In this document: piece after piece, positions 46,923 through 57,596 of the stretch
Position numbering within the stretch: the first letter of the stretch is position 1
Layout of the letters: each line of letters opens with the position of its first letter
Assembly (NCBI GenBank): GCA_038373885.1
Contig: JAWZYV010016975.1
Coordinates: 1-64,000, forward strand
Origin: Cheiracanthium punctorium
Taxonomy: Eukaryota > Arthropoda > Arachnida > Araneae > Cheiracanthiidae
Length of the DNA: 64,000 nucleotides
Reading direction: 5' to 3'
Notes under the pieces: generated by a model
Database searches by the model: none
The model's input: only the letters and a program-made list of their open reading frames with translations
Told to the model about the DNA's origin: nothing
Made by a program: the position numbers and the translations under genes

Positions 46923-48030
46923 TGTCACGTTGACACAACGTGCATATTTTTTAATGAAAAATTATTAACACAAATCCTAATTAATATTGTCTAAATTGAA
47001 ACTAATAATCTATTCTAAATTTAATTTAAAAGTTTTTAATAATAACTATCTTTTAAAGATTTTAATTTTTCCTCTTGGCCTTCTCAATTACAGCGCATTA
47101 ACGTACTTCTAAAGCATTTCCCTCTTATCAGCTGCTTTGAAATAAAATAACAGTTGACGCCGGCTAAAAGAATAATAATAACAACACCTCTCGTATATTT
47201 CTCTGCTCCGCTGAAACAGATGTGTTTTGCGGTTTTGCCCTGCTGCGCAAGAAACATATTGCTCGCAAAACACCTGCTAAAATTGTTCCAGAAAGTTCGA
47301 GCTCCCCTTTTTCTATAGCAATACTCTAACGGTCATTCTTAAGCAGTTAGATAGTAATTTTTCGGAGGGGGCAAGCCACTCAGTTGATGTGAGGAGGCTT
47401 TGCCCACCACGACGCGTTGCACGGATTTGCATCTATGCCGATCACACTTATGGTGACGGAGGCTTTCGCCACACCGTGATGCCAGGCCGTAATGGCATCA
47501 AGCCGTGATGTTCTTGTCAACACGCTTCCCCAAGTTTATTTTGAGTGCATGTATTGTAGAGTTGTAATGTATAATCCTGCATTTTGAAAATTGGTGACTG
47601 TTCCAGTGAGAAAATAAAATAATATGTTTCAAGTTTAAAAGTGTTGAGTGAGACTCCTTATTTAAAGGGAATGTGGTCTTCAAAATGTGTTTTTCTCCGG
47701 AAGTAAAATGTGTTAGCCCAGTGAAGTGTTCAAAGTGTTTGTGTGATCATGTTTCAGAGGACGTAAAACGACATGCGCCATCAAAAGCGAATTTCATTCT
47801 TGATTTTGGAATTTGTCCTTCCTCGTCGCTCTGATGAGGGATTTCTAGTGCATATGTGATTTCGTTCAGTGGGGAAGAAAAGCATGTTCACCTAAGGGGA
47901 ATAATTCTCCTTTCAACATCGTTGCGTGTTTGAATTTAAAAGGTGACCCACTATACGATCGTCTTCTTAAAACTATGTCGCTCTCACTACAAAGTCGTAC
48001 CAGTTATAATCTTTAAAAAATAATTCATCG
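46923..48030 (+). repeat. Gypsy-G2 5' LTR, 3' end lost
   Basis: About 14 differences from 56441-57591 over 1.1 kb. Similarity stops after cgtctccttacgat, where RT sequence follows. The 61-residue frames at 47498 and 57015 are the same LTR segment, not genes. Confidence 0.85.
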
Positions 48031-49309
48031 TCTCCTTACGATGCATCTCCTATGCTTTTAGTAAAAAAGAAAGCTCTAGATCCTAATTCTAAACCGAAAT
48101 TCAGACTGGCACTCGACTTAAGACTTTTAAATGCTATCTTAAAACCATCGGCTTACCCACTACCAAAAATTTCTACAATTATTTCCAATTTATCAAACTA
48201 TAAATATTTTACTATTTTGGATTTATGTAGTGCATATTGGCAAATTGACTTACCTCATGAATACAGAGATATTGTTGCTTTACTACACTTTGGAGTACTT
48301 TTCGCAGCAACCGCCTTGTTTTCGGTTTAAAAACTGCTGCCAGCACATTTCAAGCTTTAATAGACAATATCTTACAAGAGTCTGAGGTTTCTGGAGTTAT
48401 GGCATATCAAGATGATATTGTTATTGGTTCAAATTCTTTCGAGGAAACTCTTCAAAAACTTGACGCCTTACTTAATACTCTAATCAAAAATAACATCACT
48501 TTATCCCCAAATAAATGTCAATTCCATCTTACCGAAATAGATTATTTGGGCTTTCATTTATCAAACCATAAAATTTCACCAATTTCCTCCAATATTATCA
48601 AAATTACTGGCTTTCCAATTCCTAACACAAAAAGACAACTTAAACGCTTTCTAGGAGTTTGTGGATTTTATCGAAATTTAATACCTTCATATGCTGAACT
48701 AACATATCCTCTTGTCCGGTTAACTTGTCCTAAACAAACTTTTCAATGGCTTGACATTCACACTGAAGCATTCAATAAACTACAGAAAATTTTCTTCACT
48801 AAACCTTTTGTTTGTTTACCTGACTGGTCTAAACCTTTCATTTTGAATACTGATGGTAGTCATCAAGCAATTTCAGGTGTCATTTTACAAGAATTTAATG
48901 GTGAATTGCATCCTATTTCTTACTTTAGCAAATCTTTATCTAAATCTGAAAGAAATTATCCAGCCATAAAAATTGAATTAAAGGCCCTACATGACTCTGT
49001 TTTAGCATTTAAACATTTTCTATACAATCGAGAATTCACTGTTATGTCAGACAGTAAACCATTAAAGCACTATAGAAAAACTGCTTCTCCTGCTGATCTC
49101 ACTACAAAATCGCTATGCGAATTAAGTGAATATACTTTTAATTTCAAACACATTCCTGGTAAACAAAATCTTTTGGCTGATTACTTTTCACGTCTTGAAG
49201 AAATGCCACCACACCATGACATAAATTCTCAACCAAGTACTCTAAATTTAAATAATGATGTACTTCCTGTCATTGATGATGCAATTCCTGAAACACCTAA
49301 TAATTTTTA
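48031..49309 (+). pseudogene. Gypsy-G2 RT and RNase H, frameshifted
   Basis: Starts within RT at SPYDASPMLLVKKK, then FRLALDLRLLN, SAYPLPKIS and ILDLCSAYWQIDL. A frameshift lies near 48295; the second frame gives FGLKTAASTFQALI and the catalytic AYQDDIVIGS (YQDD, aspartates present), then thumb and RNase H (ILNTDGSHQAISG, IKIELKALHDSV, LADYFSRLEE). The region N-terminal to RT motif 2 is absent. YQDD in place of the usual YLDD is a family-level difference. Confidence 0.9.
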
Positions 49310-49495
49310 ACATTTTAATTATTTAAATGTTTCACAGTCTTCGCCACAAGACCCACTTTTAGAAATTTCTTGTAAAACATTTCTTGATGAACAACAAAAA
49401 GACAAAACTATTTCAAAAATTATAAATGATTTGAAATCTAATAACAACAGCAACAACAATAAATGTTATTTTCTACATCCTCATAATAAATTATT
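49310..49495 (+). other. Gypsy-G2 RNase H-integrase linker
   Basis: Short G2 pol sequence up to the LINE insertion. It contains the left target duplication cataataaattatt (49482-49495). A stop at about 49309 interrupts the frame. Confidence 0.6.
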
Positions 49496-52400
49496 TATTT
49501 ATTTATTTATAACCGTGTGAGGCCAGCTTAGCTGCTGAGCAGCTTTAAAGCTACAGGTAGCCTCTACGGGGGACACTCCAGAAAGCGTGGAGGTTCTCTG
49601 GAAGGGGGAGGGGGAAAAAATCACACAAAAAAACACACAAAAAAACACAAATGCAGAATAGTTCGTGGCGTGAGCACGTAGGCCATGGCTCACACAGAGG
49701 GTAGAGTTCATGGTTGCGTGGGAGATTAAGTCAAATTGGATATGTCCATTAGTTGGCTGAAAATTGCACAGAGCTTTCTTCTTGCAGATCTGCTTCTCAG
49801 CACGCTTTTGGTCCATTCCGCCATACACTCTTCCGCTGGTTGAGTGAGGTGATATTCTTTAGTTAGTTCGCAGGAGAACAGGTAATGGTCGCTGATGCCT
49901 GTTACACCACAGGGACAGTTGCCCGTTGGGTGTCGGTGGAACTTGTGTAGGTACGACGGAAATGGACCATGGCCAGTGAGGAAAGCTGTTGCTGACGATT
50001 CCAGCTTAAAGCCATAGGAGCCAGGTTTAGGGAGAAGTCTGAACGTGTGACGTCCCTTGTCTGTTGTTCCCCATAAGCTTCTCCAATCCTCCAGCTTTGC
50101 CTTGTGAAGGATCTGATTTACGTAGGAGAAGGGTGCTTCTAGGGTATAGGAACCCTCTGTTAACGTAGCTGCTTGCTTCGCTAGCTGATCTGCCCTCTCG
50201 TTTCCTTTGATGTTGATGTGTGCCTTGACATGGCTCAGTCGAGTGTTTGTCAATTCCCTAAGAAGGAGCTTGATTTTGAGGACAAGTGGGTTCCTTGTTC
50301 TGTGGGAGGAGATCGCTTGAAGACTGCTGAGACTGTCACTGTACAGGACTACGTACTTGCCTTGCTAGTTGTCCTTGATCCAGCTCAGCGGCTCTCGAAT
50401 TGTAAGCAGCTCTGCCTGGTACACGCTGTTGAAGGTCGATAGCCCTATGCACTCGTGGTGGCGTTCAATCTCTCCCTCAAATGCTACAAATGCTGCACCC
50501 GTGCCTTGTTCAGTCTTGGAGCCGTCAGTGTAGATGCTGTGACCTATTAGGTGTTGCTGAGTGGCTGTGTTGAGTTTAATTTGGTGTTGACCAGGTTCCT
50601 TCGCTGGATGCAGCTTCCATCTTGGAATTAGATGGTGAGCAGGAGGGAGAGCTGGAGAAATTTGAGGTAACTCTGGCAGGTTATCTTGGATGCGCAGTAT
50701 TTGTGCTTTTGCTGCTTCATACTTGACTGTAAGATCAAGGGGGATCTGGTCCGAGATTGCACAGAGCGCCAGAGTTGAAGTTGTTCGATAAGCTCTGGTT
50801 AGACGGAGCAGGGGTATTCTCTGTGCCGAAAGTAGCTTGGCTCTGGCTTCTTTATTCAGATTTAGGCCCCAAATTCCTGCTGCATACGTCACTTGTCTGG
50901 GGGCTATCGTTTTGTACCAGATCTTGAGATGGCTATGGGAAGCTCCCCAGAACCGCGATGAGACCCGTGCCTGTCCGTTGTTGGCTATGATGAGCTTCTG
51001 CCTTATGCTGTTGATGTGTGGGACCCACGTCAGATTTTTATCTATAGTGAGGCCAAGAAGCTTTAATGTGTTTACATGCTTTGCACTCTTTCCCTCTATT
51101 CTTATGACTGGGTTCCTTTGGAGTCGCTTTGGCTTGGCGAACGTTAGGGCTTGGGTCTTATTTATCGACAGTTCTAGGTGAAGGTCCTTTATCACTGTTG
51201 AGAAGCTCTTTAGTAGGAAGGCAGCTCGTTCCTCAATGTCCTTACGTCTCGGACCGCCGAAAAGAAAGGAGATGTCATCTACAAAGGCCACAATCTCTGT
51301 ATGCGGGGTGAGGGGGAGCTTGAGAATCGGGTTAGCTAGCACATTCCATAAGATCGGTCCCAGACATGAACCCTGGGGACAACCCCTAGTAGATGGCATA
51401 TTCCTCCGTTCCCGATCCCCAGTTCAGAAGAATTTTTCTTTCGTCCAGGTAAGTGCAGAGCAATCTATGTATGTTCCCTGGGCAGTTCAGGGCTACCAAT
51501 TCCTTTTTGATGGTGTGCCAGTCAGCGTTGTCGAAGGCACCCTTGATGTCAACTGACACCAGGGTCGTATACCTTCCTGCTTTGATATTTTCTGATATTG
51601 ACATGTGTATCTTGGAGAGGGCTTTTTCGCAAGATAGACTGTCTCTGAAGCCATACTGGCGATCCGAGATTAAGGAATTCGTCTCCAGGTGATACATTAG
51701 CCGCTGGGCCACCAGTTTTTCAAGTAGTTTGCCCAGAGTTGGTAACAGGCATATGGGCCTATAAGAGCTGCTCTCTTCTGGATTTTTCCCTGACTTCAGG
51801 AAATAAACTACTTCCCCTTTCTGTAAGCATCTGGGGAAGTAACCCAGCTCCAGGCATTTGTTGGCCCATGCTGTTAGCAGGCCTGGGAAAGTATTTTGGA
51901 GGGCTCTGAGCATCCTGAAGTCGATGGCATCTGGTCCTGGGGCCTTCTTCGGGTTGAGCGCAAAGAGTGCTGCTCTTACCTCGGAACGGACGAAGGGGAC
52001 ATCGTTAGGCTCTGTGCTAATAGGATCTATTTGATCCGTTTTGAGATGTTGTGGGAACAGATCTCTAGTTATAAGCTTGATTGCTTCCTCTCTTGAAGTT
52101 GTTGGATCGTTGAATTCTGCTTTTAAATCTGTCGGAGAAAATACCTTCCCGTAGGCTATTTTATAGGTATCACCGTAGGGATCCTTCCTCTCTGTGCAGA
52201 ACTGTCTCCAGGAGTTAGTTCTCTGCACCAGGATCGATCTCCTGTATTCTGCTCTCGTCCTGCTGAGCTCTTTTAGAAGAGTGTTCTTGTGGTCTGCCTC
52301 CAGCTGGTCCTGTGCTAGGATAGCTTTCGTTCTTCTTGTCAGGGCCGTGAGTCTGTTTCTTTTCGTACGCAGGGCTGGTGTCCACCACTTGAAATTGACT

Positions 52401-52754
52401 TGTCTTGATATTGCTTTCTTCCTATATGCACTAGACGCAGCTTGTTGGACTTGTTGGATCAGTAATTGAGTTGCTGTTTCCAGCTCTGCTGTGGATGAGG
52501 CTTGGTGGAGGGAGGCCACCAGGGGGTGTATGCCTGGGCGGAGGTGGCTTAGGAACTTTCCGTGGTTACCATGCTCGGTTTTATACCGTTTTCTTACTTT
52601 TTGAGCTGGTGGATGGTTTAGGATGTACGTAATATATCTGTGGTCTGAGGCGTTGTATGTTGGGTCCACCTTCCAGTTGGCCACTTCCTTGGCTGCTAGG
52701 GCGTTGGCCAGGGTTACGTCTGGCCAACCCTTCCCTGCCTCTTCTCTTCCATGT
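49496..52754 (-). mobile_element. Non-LTR retrotransposon (RNase H-bearing LINE), 5' truncated
   Basis: An exact 14-bp duplication cataataaattatt lies on both sides (49482-49495, 52755-52768), with an (aaat)n-type tail at the left, meaning the LINE reads right to left. It begins inside the endonuclease domain and ends with RNase H and a Cys-rich tail. It splits Gypsy-G2 pol between RNase H and integrase. RNase H downstream of RT points to the I/R1-type group. Confidence 0.92.
49726..52742 (-). pseudogene. LINE ORF2: endonuclease fragment, RT, RNase H
   Basis: The endonuclease C terminus (GWPDVTLANALAA, YNASDHRYITY) starts at the truncation. RT follows with NPKKAPGPDAIDF, YRPICLLPTLGKLLEKLV, SVDIKGAFDNADW, RGCPQGSCLGPILWN and catalytic FVDDISFLF. 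RNase H has YTDGSKTEQGTGAAF, YQAELLTI, YSDSLSSL and NERADQLAK, so its acidic residues are complete. The Cys-rich tail is CPCGVTGISDHYLFSC. Lesions: a frameshift near 51390 just before the RT QGS motif, and a TAG near 50365 in RNase H. Confidence 0.92.
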
Positions 52755-52768
52755 CATAATAAATTATT

Positions 52769-53930
52769 GTACTATGCTAAAGAATCTTCATCTTTGGAAA
52801 TTCATCCTACTATTGTTGTTCCTAACTCTCTAAAGAAAAAAGTTTTGGCCATTGCCCATTTACCACATTTTGGTACTGCAAAAACATATGAATTTCTTCG
52901 ACAGCGTTATTTTTGGTTTAGTATGTATGCTGATACAGTTAACTTTATTAATTCATATACTAAAGGCATAACTTTAAAATCTCATGCTACTCCACCTATT
53001 CCTTTGCAAAATAATCACATACCTGAAAAACCTAATGAAGTAATTTCCATGGACATTCTTGGACCTCTAAATAATGGAAAACATATTCTTACAATAATTG
53101 ATCATTTTACTCGTTTTCTACAGCTCTATCCCTTAAACTCTGTTACTACTGATGCTGTTGCTAACTGTTTATTTTCATACATTTCAACTTTTGGCAGACC
53201 TGCCATTATACTTACTGACTTAGGTACTCAATTTACTAGTGCTGTTTTTGAAACCTTTAACAAAGTGTTTGGAATTAAATTAAGACATACTACTTCTGGA
53301 CACCCACAAGCTAATTCAATTAGTGAGAGAATCAATACCTCAATTAAATCAACTGTAAATGCTCTAATTCAAGATGGTTATAACTTTGCTCATGCTATAA
53401 ACATTCATGTAAATATGTATAATGCTTCTACACATTCTTCTACTCAATTTTCTCCTAATGTAATACAATTTGGAAGAGAGTTGCCTATGATTTTTGACAC
53501 GTATGACCCACAACTACAGTTTCATCATTTAGATGAAGCTCATTATTTGTCTCAAGTAATGTCCACCCTGAAGCGAATTTATGCTGACACATATTCTAAT
53601 CTAAAGTCTGCACAATATGAACAAAATTTAAAGAAAAATGAAAATGCTAAGCTCAGATTTCTTTTCCCTGGTGATATTGTTTACTTAAAGTCTAAAGATA
53701 AATATAATAAACATCTTACTGGACCTTATAAGGTTATACAAAAATATTCTCCTGTTATTTATTCAATTCAATTATTAGATAATCCTGACACTTCAGTTCG
53801 CAAAATGCATATTGATAGGTTAAAACTTGCTCCTCCTCGAAGGTCTTTACTTAATGACTTGCCTGTTATTGATAGTCACTATCAGTTTCCTACTTCGCAC
53901 TCTTATAATTTTAGGCCACGTAAAAATTAA
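52769..53930 (+). pseudogene. Gypsy-G2 integrase, finger cysteines lost
   Basis: After the LINE the pol frame resumes. It has the N-terminal finger histidines (AHLPHFGTAKTYEFLRQRYF), then the core MDILGPLNNGKHILTIIDHF, ILTDLGTQFTS and HPQANSISERINT, giving D, D and E. The C-terminal GDIVYLKSKDKY-LTGPYKV and KMHIDRLKLAPP resemble a GPY/F module. The finger cysteines of the HHCC motif are replaced (NSYTKGITLK where C-x-x-C is expected), so function is doubtful. The frame upstream to about 52623 is LINE sequence, not integrase. Confidence 0.88.
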
Positions 53931-54770
53931 TTTAACCTTTTTGTTTTATTACTGGGCACTTTCAATGCGAACAGCCTGATCAACTGTTTGTATTGAACCT
54001 GTTCCTTTCTTATTTCAACTGCTGTAATATACTTAAAATATTTTTTAATTTTCCATAATTCTTTTGTTTACATCGTTATGTGGCAGTGTAGATTCCCCAA
54101 TGTGGTAAATATGACAATTTTTCTTCTACTGTCCTATCCTCCCCTTCTCCTCTAGTAATTGGAAGAAATCCCGTTTGATGTAAGTGAAATCAAACTACTG
54201 CACTCATTTTTTTAATTTTTCCGCTTTCCTTTTTGGGAAGCTAACTCAGCGAAAAGTTTTAGCCTTGTATGCTATAATTGGAATTTTCATTGGTACAATG
54301 CATACCAAAGCCTTTTCAGTTTTGAAATTTAAAACTTTTTTTGGTTCACAATGTTGTGTTTAAATAAATTAATAAATAAATAAAATAAAATAAAGACATG
54401 AGTAAGTTTGTGTTGTCTCTATAATGTGAAATATGAGATAAAGTAAATGTATATATTTTGTATGTCCTTTTTCTTTCAAGATGGCAAATTTTTTACATTT
54501 TAAATAAGAACAATGTTGTATTGAAATCCTTTTGAATGGCTACAAGTGGTACCACTTCAAAAAAAAGAGCTCTTTCCTTTTATATATAACAAATCCCGGG
54601 TTACTTTTTATAGAAAATTTTATTGAATTTTTGTGTGAAATATTATCTTTATTTTGATATCAAATACTATTGAAATATGTATAGACAAGAACTGTTGACA
54701 ATCTTCTTCAGCTGAAAATATCAGCAATGCAGGAACCTCAGCACAGTTTTAGATTTCGTGATTTTTTTTA
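53931..54770 (+). other. Gypsy-G2 3' untranslated region, left part
   Basis: AT-rich and noncoding from the pol stop to the Tc1 insertion; no env-like frame. Confidence 0.6.
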
Positions 54771-56276
54771 CACTCATGTCCATAAATTAAGGATAATTCA
54801 GAATCACACAGAAATTGATCTCTAAAATAAAAATTTCACCTGTGGAATGATCACACACATCTTGAAGAAAAATATGCAAATTACAGGAAAACACCAGATG
54901 GCGTGGATGGTACGTCACAATGACGAGAGTGTAAGAGAGGGGTATATAAGGAATGGTGGCAAAGAAGTAAAATTGTTCACAAGCGCTGTGAAAGCCTTTC
55001 AGTGCAAAAACCGCATAGTTATGGCACAAAGGAGGCATTTGGATGATGTTTTACGTGGGAGAATTATCGGACGACTGGAATGTGGACGTACCCAGCTGGA
55101 AGTATCCGAGGAACTTGGAATCGCCCAAAGTGTCATCTCCAGGCTTTGGCAACGATTCCAAGATGATGGTAATGTGAGTAGACGTTACAGCACAGGTCGC
55201 CCCCGAGTTACAACGTCGAATGAGGACCGCTATTTGGCAGTTACTGCCAAAAGAAACAGACGGAGTACAGCATCAGACCTGTCTCGTCAGCTCTCTTCAG
55301 CTACCGGTACGACAGTTTCAAGGCAGACCGTCTACAGACGCTTAGGGCACATTGGTCTATATGCTCGTAGGCCTGTCAAATGTGTTCCACTTACCGCAAC
55401 TCACTGTCGCCTGCGATTAACCTGGAGTAGAGAGCATGCATTGTGGACACCGCAACAGTGGTCTTGTGTGATGTTTTCCGACGAGTCCAGGTTTAGTTTG
55501 GAGTCTGATTCTCGCCGGACATTCATCTGGAGAGCGCCAGGTACCCGTTACCACCAAGAGAACACCATTGAAAGACACCGTTACGGTGATGCAGGATGGC
55601 TCGTTTGGGGAGGAATTATTCTTGGTTCCAGAACGGACCTGCATGTTCAGAGTGTAACGATGACAGGCCACATCTATCGGGATGTCATTCTGGAACAACA
55701 TGTACGTTTGTTTCGGGGCGCCATGGGTGCTGAATTTGTGTTTATGGATGACAACGCCCGTCCTCACCGTGCAAACATTGTAGACGAATTGCCTTCAATC
55801 GTAGGATATCACCCGTATGCATTGGCCAGCATACTCACCGGACTTGAATCCAATAGAGCATGTGTGGGATATGCTTGGCCGACGAATTGCAGCCCGTCAA
55901 CCCCCTCCCACCTGTCTACCGGAACTTCGGAGTGCATTGCTTGATGAGTGGTGTAATATTCCCCAAGATCAGATTGATCATTTGATACTCAGCATGCCTA
56001 GGCGTTGTCAGGCCTGTATTGCATCGTCCGGGAGACATACTCCGTATTAACCATCCTACTAACCATGTTATACTGTTTTTTGTAAATAGGTTCTTTTTTG
56101 AAATTTGGTCAAGGGAGTAAAACTTGCAATTTTTATTAATTATGTCAAACATATAGCATCTTTTTTGCTCTTTACTTTTTGTTTAATAAATAGACTTTAC
56201 AAATAAGTCAAATTTGTTTTGCTTCTTTCTCTTTCTTTGCCTGAACTTCATTATCCTTAATTTATGGACATGAGTG
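54771..56276 (+). mobile_element. Tc1/mariner element Tc1-B
   Basis: Inverted ends CACTCATGTCCATAAATTAA and its complement, flanked by TA (54769-54770, 56277-56278), 1506 bp, containing one transposase gene. It lies in the 3' region of Gypsy-G2. Confidence 0.94.
55021..56050 (+). pseudogene. Tc1-like DD34E transposase (Tc1-B), two lesions
   Basis: MAQRRHLDDVLRGRIIGRLE opens the usual start at 55021; upstream in-frame codons to 54847 are 5' noncoding. A helix-turn-helix (LEVSEELGIAQSVISRLW) and a second paired-like helix region (STASDLSRQ, VSRQTVYRRLG) bind the ends. The catalytic core has MFSDESRF, FMDDNARPH and PAYSPDLNPIEHVWDML. A one-base shift near 55790 plus a stop shortly after separate the last Asp from the Glu half (55817-56050, ending RHTPY). 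Otherwise it is nearly complete at about 340 residues. It resembles Tc1 transposases I associate with spiders. Confidence 0.92.
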
Positions 56277-56278
56277 TA

Positions 56279-56440
56279 GTATACAAATAGACTGAATCAT
56301 GTAAAATCAAGACGGACAATTTTAAGGTTTTCTGCAAGAACTTTATGCAATTTTTTTAATATTACTGGACTTTGATTGATATACTATTTTAATATTTATG
56401 CTGAACATGTAATTTTTTTTCTGAAAACTTGGGGAGTATA
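56279..56440 (+). other. Gypsy-G2 3' region and polypurine tract
   Basis: Ends aaaacttggggagtata directly before the LTR start; the purine stretch is a plausible plus-strand primer. Confidence 0.55.
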
Positions 56441-57591
56441 TGTCACGTTGACACAACGTGCATATTTTTAATGAAAAATTATTAACACAAATCCTAATTA
56501 ATATTGTCTAAATTGAAACTAATAATCTATTCTAAATTTAATTTAAAAGTTTTTAATAATAACTATCTTTTAAAGATTTTAATTTTTCCTCTTGGCCTTC
56601 TCAATTACAGCGCATTAACGTACTTCTAAAGCATTTCCCTCTTATCAGCTGCTTTGAAATAAAATAACAGTTGACGCCAGCTAAAAGAATAATAATAACA
56701 ACACCTCTCGTATATTTCTCTGCTCCGCTGAAACAGATGTGTTTTGCGGTTTTGCCCTGCTGCGCAAGAAGCATATTGCTCGCAAAACACCTGCTAAAAT
56801 TGTTCCAGAAAGTTCGAGCTCCCCTTTTTCTATAGCAATAGTCTAACGGTCATTCTTAAGCAGTTAGAGAGTAATTTTTCGGAGGGTGCAAGCCACTCAC
56901 TTGATGTGAGGAGGCTTTGCCCACCACGACGCGTTGCACGGATTTGCATCTATGCCGATCACACTTATGGTGACGGAGGCTTTCGCCACACCGTGATGCC
57001 AGGCCGTAATGGCATCAAGCCGTGATGTTCTTGTCAACACGCTTCCCCAAGTTTATTTTGAGTGCATGTATTGTAGAGTTGTAATGTATAATCCTGCATT
57101 TTGAAAATTGGTGACTGTTCCAGTGAGAAAATAAAATAATATGTTTCAAGTTTAAAAGTGTTGAGTGAGACTCCTTATTTAAAGGGAATGTGGTCTTCAA
57201 AATGTGTTTTTATCCGGAAGTAAAATGTGTTAGCTCAGTGAAGTGTTCAAAGTGTTTATGTGATCATGTTTCAGAGGAAGTAAAACGACATGCGCCATCA
57301 AAAGCGAATTTCATTCTTGATTTTGGAATTTGTCCTTCCTCGTCGCTCTGATGAGGGATTTCTAGTGCATATGTGATTTCGTTCAGTGGGGAAGAAAAGC
57401 ATGTTCACCTAAGGGGAATAATTCTCCTTTCAACATCGTTACGTGTTTGAATTTAAAAGGTGACCCACTATACGATCGTCTTCTTAAAACTATGTCGCTC
57501 TCACTACAAAGTCGTACCAGTTATAATCTTTACAAAATAATTCAGCGTCTCCTTACGATCACCACCTTCCACCGTACATCTCCATAGGATA
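56441..57591 (+). repeat. Gypsy-G2 3' LTR (1151 bp)
   Basis: Complete LTR copy, TGTCACGTTGAC to about GGATA next to CTGAC. The last 32 bases (caccaccttccaccg and onward) are missing from the 5' copy. Confidence 0.85.
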
Positions 57592-57596
57592 CTGAC

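Larger units (their letters stand above)
46923..57591 (+). mobile_element. Gypsy-G2: nested Ty3/Gypsy element with internal deletion
   Basis: Long direct repeats (46923-about 48030, 56441-57591) start TGTCACGTTGACACAACG. The host gene is duplicated as CTGAC on both sides (46918-46922, 57592-57596). The 5' LTR runs straight into RT coding sequence, so primer site, gag, protease and early RT are deleted. The LTR end next to the right duplication reads GGATA rather than CA. A LINE and a Tc1 element have inserted into it. Confidence 0.88.

Noticed and set aside
47498..47683. 61-codon minus-strand frame, repeated at 57015-57200
   Set aside because: Part of the Gypsy-G2 LTR; duplication reflects the LTR pair.
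52623..52768. N-terminal extension of the Gypsy-G2 integrase frame
   Set aside because: The first part of the open frame is antisense to the LINE endonuclease and lies left of the LINE target duplication at 52755-52768.
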